Shown: positions 1 through 5,675 of the stretch, piece by piece
Layout of the letters: each line of letters begins with the position of its first letter
Numbering within the stretch: position 1 is the first letter of the stretch
Assembly: GCA_903866485.1 (NCBI GenBank)
Contig: CAIPNT010000042.1
Location: 1-10,179, forward strand
DNA from: an uncultured Micrococcales bacterium
Lineage (GTDB): Bacteria > Actinomycetota > Actinomycetes > Actinomycetales > Microbacteriaceae
Reading direction: 5' to 3'
Length of the DNA stretch: 10,179 bases
Notes under the pieces: model-generated
The model's input: the letters and a program-made list of their open reading frames with translations, nothing else
Database searches by the model: none
What the model was told of the DNA's origin: nothing
Translations under genes and position numbers: made by a program

Positions 1-45
1 GTCAATGTATTGCCTAACCGAGAAAGTTTTATCTCACCCGAACGT

Positions 46-64
46 CGATTGGTCAGGCCAATCG
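46..64. repeat. 7-bp inverted repeat, possible operator or weak hairpin
   Basis: The sequence shows CGATTGG (46-52), a 5-nt spacer TCAGG, and CCAATCG (58-64), a perfect inverted repeat. No T-run follows on either strand, so it is unlikely to be an intrinsic terminator. It lies about 12-30 bases downstream of the start point predicted from a minus-strand -10-like box at 83-88, which is a typical place for a repressor operator. That role is inferred from position only; chance or a small RNA hairpin cannot be excluded. Confidence 0.3.
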
Positions 65-82
65 CAAAGAGATAACCCCTAA

Positions 83-88
83 ATCATA
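83..88 (-). promoter_or_regulatory. Possible -10 box for a leftward gene
   Basis: Read on the minus strand this is TATGAT, five of six matches to TATAAT. No good -35 hexamer lies 16-18 bases upstream, so the call is weak. If real, transcription would start near 76 and run left out of the window through the inverted repeat at 46-64. Confidence 0.22.
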
Positions 89-149
89 CCGAAAATGGCT
101 AGATTTCGCCTATTTCTGGGCGCTCTAGGGCAGAAAGCCGTTGCTCAGG

Positions 150-1097
150 TTACTTGCGAATCAGGCCAAGAATTGGGTCTGCAGTGACCCTAATCGGGTC
201 GCAAAGTTCACCGACGAACTCGCCATCAACGTGGTTGATGAATGCAATCAGGTTCCATCCGCCGTCGCGATCTTGCACCAGTCGACTGGCATATAGCGTG
301 GTGTCGTCAAACAGTGTGGCATCTTCGAAATTGATGTCTTCTAGGTCTTCACGCACCGGAATGCTGTAGACCCCACCGATCTCCCCCGCGGCCTTGCGCT
401 CATCTGAAATCCAGATTGGTCCGCAGCAAAACAGGATGATGGGAACACCGTCAACCACCTCATATTGAAACACCTCTGTCTCACCGAACCCCTGATCTGG
501 CTTGCTTAGCGGCGGCTGAACCACCCAGTTGACCAGGTCGCTCGATTTTGCCATCGCCATCGCGGCAGCCTGACGAGGGTGTTCGGAATGCTTCAGCTCG
601 GCCGTGACCAGCATGGTCCAGATGTCTTCTCCAGCCATTTTGAAAACCCAAGGGTCTCGGAATGGCTCGTTTGAAAAGCCCTCGTCGAGCGTCTTATACC
701 AGCGGTGATCCGCGCTTATCACGGGCAGGTTCTCAACCTTGGTCCAGGTCATCAAATCTGGTGAGGTTGCGGCTCCAATTGTTTGACGCATTCCGGCATC
801 TTCGCGACTGGTGCCGGTATAAAACATGCGCCAACCACCGCCAGGCTCTTGAATAACCGAACCGGTCCAGGTGGTCCAACTGTCAAAAGCAGGAGCTTCG
901 CTTGGTGCGATTGCATCAGCTACTACTGTCCAGTTTTTGAGGTCATCTGAGATGGCGTGACCAACCGTGGTGTTTCGGTGACGTCGTTCTGGGTCACCGA
1001 GCGCTCGGCTAGCTTGCAGGTAAAACGCGTGGTGCTTCTGGCCGTCAAAGGCAAACCAAGAATCCCAAACCCACTGACCCGGCAGTTTTAAGCCCAT
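150..1097 (-). CDS. GH32/GH68-type glycoside hydrolase (beta-fructosidase-like)
   Basis: This is a probable retaining beta-fructofuranosidase of the five-bladed propeller clan GH-J, which hydrolyses sucrose or fructans. In the 315-residue product the three expected acidic motifs are visible: VWDSW near the N-terminus (D12, nucleophile; this form resembles GH68), RDP at 147-149 (D148, transition-state stabiliser) and GETE at 205-208 (E208, likely acid/base). WTGS (77-80) and an FYTG motif support the fold. There is no signal peptide and no C-terminal beta-sandwich, so it should be a compact cytoplasmic enzyme. I chose ATG at 1097 over the GTG at 1106, which would add three residues, because AAAGGTG ends 6 nt before the ATG whereas the GTG has only a weak adjacent site. 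It stands alone and divergent from tRNA-Arg. The family is clear; the substrate is not. Confidence 0.8.
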   Translation of the reverse strand: MGLKLPGQWVWDSWFAFDGQKHHAFYLQASRALGDPERRHRNTTVGHAISDDLKNWTVVADAIAPSEAPAFDSWTTWTGSVIQEPGGGWRMFYTGTSREDAGMRQTIGAATSPDLMTWTKVENLPVISADHRWYKTLDEGFSNEPFRDPWVFKMAGEDIWTMLVTAELKHSEHPRQAAAMAMAKSSDLVNWVVQPPLSKPDQGFGETEVFQYEVVDGVPIILFCCGPIWISDERKAAGEIGGVYSIPVREDLEDINFEDATLFDDTTLYASRLVQDRDGGWNLIAFINHVDGEFVGELCDPIRVTADPILGLIRK

Positions 1098-1103
1098 TTG
1101 CGG

Positions 1104-1110
1104 CACCTTT
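1104..1110 (-). promoter_or_regulatory. Ribosome binding site that decides the GH32 start
   Basis: On the minus strand AAAGGTG lies 6 nt upstream of the ATG at 1097. It includes the GTG at 1106 that would otherwise be the longest start, so that GTG is more likely part of the Shine-Dalgarno sequence than the initiation codon. Confidence 0.5.
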
Positions 1111-1147
1111 CGCTTTTCAAGGCAAAGAATAACCGAAGTTGCGCTGG

Positions 1148-1153
1148 TATTCT
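1148..1153 (+). promoter_or_regulatory. Possible -10 box for tRNA-Arg/dedA
   Basis: TATTCT lies 13 nt before the first tRNA base and predicts a start near 1160, a short precursor leader. No convincing -35 hexamer is seen at normal spacing. The gap of about 70 bases must hold divergent promoters for this transcript and for the GH32 gene, unless tRNA-Arg is read from another start. Confidence 0.25.
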
Positions 1154-1166
1154 TAAACCAACCTAA

Positions 1167-1239
1167 GCCCCTATAGCTCAGGGGATTAGAGCAATGCCCT
1201 CCGAAGGCGTGTGCGCAGGTTCGAATCCTGTTAGGGGCA
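1167..1239 (+). tRNA. tRNA-Arg (anticodon CCG)
   Basis: A complete cloverleaf can be folded. The acceptor stem pairs GCCCCTA (1167-1173) with TAGGGGC (1232-1238). The D stem is GCTC/GAGC. The anticodon stem ATGCC/GGCGT has one T-G pair and a CTCCGAA loop, giving anticodon CCG at 1201-1203, which reads CGG. The T arm is GCAGG/CCTGT around TTCGAAT, with one G-T pair. The discriminator is A1239. The CCA end is not encoded. The adjacent coding sequence begins only one base later, so the tRNA and dedA are probably on one transcript. Confidence 0.95.
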
Positions 1240-1240
1240 C

Positions 1241-1903
1241 ATGTTTGGAATATCCTGGCTCAGCCCGCAGACCCTCATCCACTCGTTTGGCGCATTCGCC
1301 ATGCTGGGTGTGATGATCATCATCTTTATCGAAACCGGCTTGCTGGTGGGCTTCTTCTTACCTGGCGATTCGCTGCTATTCGTGACCGGCTTGCTCGTGT
1401 CAACCGGAGCGGTGCACATCTCACTGGGTGCAAGCATCGACTTCACAGTGCCAATCTGGTTGGCCTGCCTGCTGATCTCACTGGCCGCATGGCTAGGTGA
1501 CCAAACCGGATACCTGATCGGCCACAAGGCCGGTACGGCCATCTTCAATAAGCCGGATTCGAAGTTCTTTAGCCACAAGAACGTTGAGCGCGCCCACGCT
1601 TTTTTTGAGCGCTATGGATCGAAGGCCATCATTCTTGCCCACTTCGTGCCGGTAATGCGCACATTCGTGCCGGTTGCCGCCGGTGTTGGCGACATGACCT
1701 ATCGCAAGTTTTTGCGCTATAACTTCATCGGCGTGCTCGGCTGGGGTTCGGGCGTAACCTTGCTCGGGTTCTTCCTTGGCAAAATCAAGTATGTTGCCGA
1801 CCACGTCGAATACTTCACCCTGGCGTTTATTGTGCTTTCAACAATTCCAATCGCCCTTGAGGTGCTCAAGGAGCGTCGCCTCCACAAGGCTCAACAGATT
1901 TAG
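1241..1903 (+). CDS. DedA-family (SNARE-associated/VTT) integral membrane protein
   Basis: This 220-residue polytopic membrane protein belongs to the DedA/VTT superfamily, whose members are linked to membrane homeostasis and, in several bacteria, to recycling of the lipid carrier undecaprenyl phosphate. Family features visible are E31 followed by FFLPGDS (38-44), GDQTGYLIG (86-94), FERYG (122-126), the HFVPVMRTF segment (134-142) with the conserved arginine R140, and GWGS (167-170). Hydrophobic segments lie near 18-40, 70-86, 128-150, 160-182 and 190-207. Length is normal. The ATG at 1241 fits the family N-terminus but lies one base after tRNA-Arg. The only SD-like sequence, AGGGG at 1233-1237, is inside the tRNA acceptor stem. 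Its TAG overlaps the convergent rdgB stop. Which DedA subfamily or substrate applies cannot be told from sequence. Confidence 0.88.
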   Translation: MFGISWLSPQTLIHSFGAFAMLGVMIIIFIETGLLVGFFLPGDSLLFVTGLLVSTGAVHISLGASIDFTVPIWLACLLISLAAWLGDQTGYLIGHKAGTAIFNKPDSKFFSHKNVERAHAFFERYGSKAIILAHFVPVMRTFVPVAAGVGDMTYRKFLRYNFIGVLGWGSGVTLLGFFLGKIKYVADHVEYFTLAFIVLSTIPIALEVLKERRLHKAQQI

Positions 1904-2481
1904 TGAGCGATGGCGCTTAGATAGCTAGCCAGCTGCTCTAGCGCCAGCGCACGGTGACTCATCGAGTTTTTAACCTCTGGCTCTAGTTCTGCAGCGGTCA
2001 CCTCGAAGCCTTCTGGGATGAAGATCGGGTCATAACCAAAGCCGTGCTCGCCTTGCTCGTCGGGGGCCACGCGCCCAGGCCAGATGCCGGTGAAACTTGC
2101 TTCGCCATCCGGGCCAACCATCGCGATTGTGCACACGAATGCCGCGCCTCGGTTTGGTTCGGCAACATCGGACAGTTGCCTTAGCAACAGCTGCCGATTC
2201 TGTGCGTTGTCACGGCCACCGGCCCAGCGCGCGCTGAAGATGCCGGGTGAGCCACCTAAAATTTCGACGGCTATGCCTGAGTCGTCGGCAATTGAGGCTA
2301 TCCCAGTGTGCTCATAAGCTGCTCGGGCTTTAATTAGTGCGTTTTCTAGATAACTTGTGCCATCTTCAACCGGCTCAGGGCCGTCATAACCGAGCAGCTC
2401 GAGACCTTCGACCGCAGACTCAAGAATCGCAGCCACCTCGGCAACCTTGTGCTGATTGTGAGTTGCCAAAACCAGTTTCAT
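1900..2481 (-). CDS. rdgB: RdgB/HAM1 dITP/XTP pyrophosphatase
   Basis: This 193-residue enzyme cleaves non-canonical purine nucleoside triphosphates (dITP, ITP, XTP) to the monophosphate and pyrophosphate, keeping deaminated bases out of DNA and RNA. HAM1-family motifs occur in order: THNQHK (7-12, substrate loop), EDGTSYLENA (39-48), ADDSGI (65-70, acidic metal/catalytic region), SARWAG (83-88), GFGYDPIF (147-154) and SHRALA (175-180). Length is normal for the family. The ATG overlaps the rph stop by one base (TAATG), which suggests translational coupling, and GAGG about 10 nt upstream can serve as ribosome binding site. It is the last gene of the htrA-DUF3039-murI-rph-rdgB run. The stop is interleaved with the convergent DedA stop, and I see no intrinsic terminator. 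Confidence 0.95.
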   Translation of the reverse strand: MKLVLATHNQHKVAEVAAILESAVEGLELLGYDGPEPVEDGTSYLENALIKARAAYEHTGIASIADDSGIAVEILGGSPGIFSARWAGGRDNAQNRQLLLRQLSDVAEPNRGAAFVCTIAMVGPDGEASFTGIWPGRVAPDEQGEHGFGYDPIFIPEGFEVTAAELEPEVKNSMSHRALALEQLASYLSAIAH

Positions 2482-3218
2482 TAGGCGTTAGCCTCGTGCA
2501 AGATCGCCTGCTGGATGGCGGTAAGTTCGCGAGTTCCCTTGAGCGCGATGTCGAGCAGAGCGTTTAGCTCGTCGCGGTCGAATGGAACACCCTCGGCGGT
2601 GCCCTGAACCTCGACAAATTTGCCGCCACCGGTGACCACAACATTCATGTCAGTCTGGGCACGAACATCCTCGCTGTATGCCAAGTCAAGAAATGGTTCG
2701 CCATCGATGATGCCAACCGAAATTGCGGCGATGCTGTCGCTCAGCGGTTTTGACTTTTGAGCGATGAACTTGCGCTGCTTGCCCCACTCGATGGCGTCGG
2801 CTAGTGCGATGAAGGCTCCGGTGATGGCTGCCGTGCGGGTTCCACCGTCGGCCTGCAAGACATCGCAGTCGATCACAATGGTGTTTTCACCGAGCTCACG
2901 AACGTCGACCACCGCGCGCAGGCTGCGGCCGATCAGGCGTGAAATCTCGTGGGTGCGGCCACCGATCTTGCCCTTGACCGATTCGCGGTCATTGCGGGTG
3001 TGAGTTGCTCGGGGCAGCATCGAGTATTCGGCGGTTACCCAACCCTCACCCTTGCCGACTTTCCAGCGCGGCACTCCATTGGTGAACGAGGCGGTGCACA
3101 ACACCTTGGTGCCGCCAAAAGAAATCAGGGCAGACCCCTCGGCGTGTTCGCTCCAGCCGCGCTCGACGGTGACTTTGCGAAGTTGGTCTGGGGTTCTGCC
3201 ATCGGCACGAACGGTCAT
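2481..3218 (-). CDS. rph: RNase PH (tRNA nucleotidyltransferase)
   Basis: This is a phosphorolytic 3'-to-5' exoribonuclease that trims tRNA precursors and other structured RNAs, using phosphate and releasing nucleoside diphosphates. It normally forms a hexameric ring. The 245-residue product is full length. It shows the family segments [15 protein letters not shown] (61-75), [15 protein letters not shown] (87-101; R88 in the phosphate-binding region), [13 protein letters not shown] (118-130; R128) and [18 protein letters not shown] (177-194), with catalytic or metal-site aspartates D178 and D184. The ATG is preceded by a strong AAGGAG four bases away, within an A-rich stretch. The gap to murI is 17 nt, and its stop overlaps the rdgB start. 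An rph-rdgB pair is a common bacterial arrangement. Confidence 0.96.
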   Translation of the reverse strand: MTVRADGRTPDQLRKVTVERGWSEHAEGSALISFGGTKVLCTASFTNGVPRWKVGKGEGWVTAEYSMLPRATHTRNDRESVKGKIGGRTHEISRLIGRSLRAVVDVRELGENTIVIDCDVLQADGGTRTAAITGAFIALADAIEWGKQRKFIAQKSKPLSDSIAAISVGIIDGEPFLDLAYSEDVRAQTDMNVVVTGGGKFVEVQGTAEGVPFDRDELNALLDIALKGTRELTAIQQAILHEANA

Positions 3219-3235
3219 GGTGCTCCTTTTTTTGT

Positions 3236-4039
3236 TTAGCCGAGGTGTTCGACGGCGTCGACCTCTGGGCCTAAGAATCTGCGGGCTAGCCTGCCAAACG
3301 CTGCAGCATCGCCAGTTGCCTGAAAGCGCAGAGTTGGCGCTGTTTCGGCACTGCGCTGTAGGTCGTGAGCAACCAAGGTTCGGTACACATCCTTGGCGGT
3401 TTCTTCGGCGCTTGACACCAGGGTCACTTCTTCACCCATGACATAAGAAATCGCTCCGGTCAGCAACGGATAGTGCGTGCAGCCCAAAACAAGGGTGTCA
3501 ACGCCGGCGGCCTTGATGGGCGCAAGATAGGCCTCGGCGGCCGCAAGCAAGGCCGGGCCAGAGGTGACGCCACGTTCAACGAAGTCAACAAAACTTGGGC
3601 AGGCGGCACTGAAGATCTCGAGGTCGACAGCAGCGGCAAATGCGTCGTCATAGGCCTTGGATGTGACGGTGGCCACGGTTCCGATAACACCCACCTTATG
3701 ATTTCTTGTGGCGGCAACCGCACGTCTAACCGCCGGTTGAATCACTTCAACAACGGGAATTCCACGGCCTTCGGTATAGCGCTCTCGAGCGTCACGAAGC
3801 ACGGCAGCAGAAGCCGAGTTGCAGGCGATGACCAAGAGCTTCACACCCTCGTCAACCAGTCGATCCATAACGCTAAGCGCCAGCTCGCGAACCTCGGGAA
3901 TCGACTTTGGGCCATACGGGGTGTTCGCGGTGTCACCAACGTAAATGATTGATTCGTTTGGCAGTTGGTCGATGATTGCACGAGCAACGGTTAGACCGCC
4001 GACTCCGGAGTCAAAAATACCGATGGGTGCATCATTCAC
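3236..4039 (-). CDS. murI: Glutamate racemase
   Basis: MurI converts L- to D-glutamate in the cytoplasm for the peptidoglycan stem peptide. The 267-residue protein has the full set of family motifs: [12 protein letters not shown] (7-18; D10, S11), GDTANTPYG (35-43), IACNSASA (71-78; catalytic C73) and LGCTHYPLL (185-193; catalytic C187). The cofactor-independent two-cysteine mechanism is therefore intact. Initiation is at GTG 4039; no in-frame ATG gives the expected N-terminus, and GAGGG lies about 12 bases upstream. It is 21 nt downstream of the DUF3039 gene and 17 nt upstream of rph, within one transcription unit. In many actinobacteria murI and rph/rdgB are neighbours, so the order is conserved. 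Confidence 0.96.
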   Translation of the reverse strand: MNDAPIGIFDSGVGGLTVARAIIDQLPNESIIYVGDTANTPYGPKSIPEVRELALSVMDRLVDEGVKLLVIACNSASAAVLRDARERYTEGRGIPVVEVIQPAVRRAVAATRNHKVGVIGTVATVTSKAYDDAFAAAVDLEIFSAACPSFVDFVERGVTSGPALLAAAEAYLAPIKAAGVDTLVLGCTHYPLLTGAISYVMGEEVTLVSSAEETAKDVYRTLVAHDLQRSAETAPTLRFQATGDAAAFGRLARRFLGPEVDAVEHLG

Positions 4040-4060
4040 GATGATGATTCTACCCTCGGG

Positions 4061-4348
4061 CTATTTGTCTGGGTTGGAGCTCTTTGGGTCTTCTGGGCGA
4101 AGTCCGTCGTAAATGTCTTTGCAGGTTGGGCAGATCGGAAATTTTTCAGGGTCACGACCAGGAACCCAAACCTTGCCACAAAGAGCAATCACCGGGGTGC
4201 CAAGCACGGCTGACTCGACGATCTTTTCTTTGCGCACATAGTGCGAGTTGCGCTCGTGGTCGCCGGGTTCAATATTTTGAACTTCTTCTTCGAGCAGAGT
4301 CGAGCCAGCGGTTTGCCCACCGATTCCGTCTAGTCCAAAGTCATCCAT
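4061..4348 (-). CDS. DUF3039 family protein (actinobacterial, function unknown)
   Basis: This 95-residue acidic protein matches my recollection of the small actinobacterial DUF3039 family. The conserved core runs from GDHERNSHYVRKEKI (29-43) through TPVIALCGKVWVPGRDPEKF (51-70) to CPTCKDIYDGL (73-83). C57, C73 and C76 (C-x15-C-x2-C), with H31 and H36 nearby, suggest a metal-binding or thiol site; that is inference, since no function is established to my knowledge. There is no signal or membrane segment, so it should be cytoplasmic. The ATG at 4348 has AAAAGG upstream. It lies between htrA (13-nt gap) and murI (21-nt gap), so it is co-transcribed with envelope and RNA housekeeping genes. Confidence 0.85.
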   Translation of the reverse strand: MDDFGLDGIGGQTAGSTLLEEEVQNIEPGDHERNSHYVRKEKIVESAVLGTPVIALCGKVWVPGRDPEKFPICPTCKDIYDGLRPEDPKSSNPDK

Positions 4349-4361
4349 TGATCAGCCTTTT

Positions 4362-5588
4362 CTAGTTGCCAGCGTTACCCAAGACTACCTGCAGGCTCAC
4401 GGTTGCGCCTGAACGCAGCACCTGAAGGGTGGCTGGCGAACCGGCCTCAACCTCGCGCACCGCGGCGGTCAGCTCTGAAGCAGAAGTGATGACCTGGTCG
4501 TCAAACTTGGTGATCACATCGCCAACCTTTATGCCGCCCTTTTCGGCTGCACCACCCGGAGTCAATTTGACCACCTTGGCGCCGGTGGTGAATGCGGCGG
4601 CCGAGTTCGAGCTGGTCGCGTCTGAAACCATCGCACCAAGCAGTGCGTGGCTGGCGTGACCGGTCTTCATGATTTCGGCCGCAACTCGCTTGGCCACGTT
4701 TGACGGAATCGCAAAGCCCACGCCGATGCTGCCAGACTGGCCGCTGGTGCTGCCGGCGTTAGCGATGGCCACGTTGATTCCGATTAACTGCCCCTTCTGG
4801 TTGAGCAGTGCGCCGCCCGAGTTGCCAGGGTTTATAGCGGCGTCGGTCTGAATCACGCGAAGGTTTACTGAGGCTCCGGTGCCGCTGTAGAACTGCAGGC
4901 CTCCCCCGCCATTGGTTGAGTTGTCAGGCACTGCCGATGAAGCAACCTGGATGGTGCGGTTTAGCGCCGACACGATTCCGGTGGTCACCGTGTTAGCCAA
5001 ACCGAGTGGGGCGCCGATTGCCACATCGGCATCACCGACATTGACCTTGTTTGAGTCGGCGAAGACGATTGGAGTGAATTTGGTTGGAGCGGTTACTTTG
5101 ATGACAGCTAGGTCATTGGTTGGGTCGGTGCCAACTACAGTGCCTGAATAGATGTGACCATCAGAGGTCTTCACTTGAATCTGCACCGATGAAGACGCCC
5201 CATCCAAGGTGACAACGTGGGTGTTGGTTAGCAGGTAGCCGTCGGCGGTAAGAAACACACCAGAGCCGTTGCCGGCGCCCATCGAGCTAGAGACCGATAC
5301 GGTTGCCACAGATGGCGATGCCACTGCCGCGGCGGCAGTCACCCAGCTGACGCTTGAACTATTGTTCACGATTACCGGGGCCGGTGCGGTCCAGACGGTG
5401 AAGGCTCCGATGCCAACACCGGCTCCAACCGCTGCACCCACCGAGGCAGCCAAAACCACGGCCGCGGTTCCGGTGAGAAAAGTGGTTTTCTTGGTCAAGA
5501 ACTCGCGCGCATTGAAGCGCTTTTTCGCTGGAACCTCGATGAACTTAGGCTCAACATCGAAGACGAACTGACGGTTGTAATCAGACAC
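4362..5588 (-). CDS. htrA: HtrA/DegP-like S1C serine protease with PDZ domain
   Basis: This 408-residue membrane-anchored protease is likely to cleave misfolded envelope proteins. The N-terminal ~35 residues are cytoplasmic. One hydrophobic Ala/Gly-rich anchor spans roughly 36-66, and the rest faces outside. The trypsin-like domain (about 82-300) carries H124 in TNTHVV, D159 in NDLAV and S257 in GNSGGA, the complete catalytic triad. A single PDZ domain fills about 316-405. A Ser/Gly-rich loop (214-240) interrupts the protease domain and is longer than in minimal HtrAs. The start is GTG at 5588 with GAAAGG 6 nt upstream. It heads the operon running to rdgB, 87 nt after the secreted Lys/Pro-repeat gene. 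Actinobacterial PepD/HtrA proteins are the nearest known type. Triad and anchor are clear; the substrate is not. Confidence 0.93.
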   Translation of the reverse strand: MSDYNRQFVFDVEPKFIEVPAKKRFNAREFLTKKTTFLTGTAAVVLAASVGAAVGAGVGIGAFTVWTAPAPVIVNNSSSVSWVTAAAAVASPSVATVSVSSSMGAGNGSGVFLTADGYLLTNTHVVTLDGASSSVQIQVKTSDGHIYSGTVVGTDPTNDLAVIKVTAPTKFTPIVFADSNKVNVGDADVAIGAPLGLANTVTTGIVSALNRTIQVASSAVPDNSTNGGGGLQFYSGTGASVNLRVIQTDAAINPGNSGGALLNQKGQLIGINVAIANAGSTSGQSGSIGVGFAIPSNVAKRVAAEIMKTGHASHALLGAMVSDATSSNSAAAFTTGAKVVKLTPGGAAEKGGIKVGDVITKFDDQVITSASELTAAVREVEAGSPATLQVLRSGATVSLQVVLGNAGN

Positions 5589-5602
5589 GGCAAACCTTTC
5601 AA

Positions 5603-5634
5603 ACTCGTTGATGCATCGAGCATCTCAAGCGAGT
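5603..5634 (-). promoter_or_regulatory. Leader hairpin of the htrA operon, with weak promoter
   Basis: The 87-nt gap before htrA folds into a two-part stem: outer ACTCG/CGAGT (5603-5607 with 5630-5634) and inner GATGC/GCATC (5610-5614 with 5620-5624). TAGACT on the minus strand at 5641-5646 resembles a -10 box and would start transcription at about 5634, right at the hairpin. No good -35 is seen. The structure ends a few bases before the htrA ribosome binding site and has no T-run, so it is not a terminator. It may be a 5'-stabilising or regulatory stem; this is inference. Confidence 0.3.
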
Positions 5635-5675
5635 CTGACTAGTCTATGAAAATAATCTGTAAGTTGCCTGAATGT

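Larger units (their letters stand above)
1..149. other. Gene-free left flank
   Basis: No coding region is supported here. It lies downstream of the GH32-type gene (minus strand) and probably upstream of another minus-strand gene beyond the left edge. It contains one perfect 7-bp inverted repeat and a possible -10 box, both listed separately. No hairpin followed by a T-run, which would mark an intrinsic terminator for the GH32 gene, was found on either strand. Confidence 0.5.

Noticed and set aside
1167..1239. Attachment site for an integrated element at tRNA-Arg
   Set aside because: No integrase, no repeated tRNA 3' segment and no foreign-looking genes lie beside it; the next gene is an ordinary dedA.
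1911..1946. Inverted repeat TGGCGCT/AGCGCCA as a terminator for dedA
   Set aside because: It has a long loop of about 22 bases, no T-run after it, and lies inside the rdgB coding sequence.
3473..3952. 159-codon plus-strand frame inside murI
   Set aside because: It is antisense to a full, motif-complete murI, and its translation shows no recognisable domain. It is a GC-rich shadow frame.
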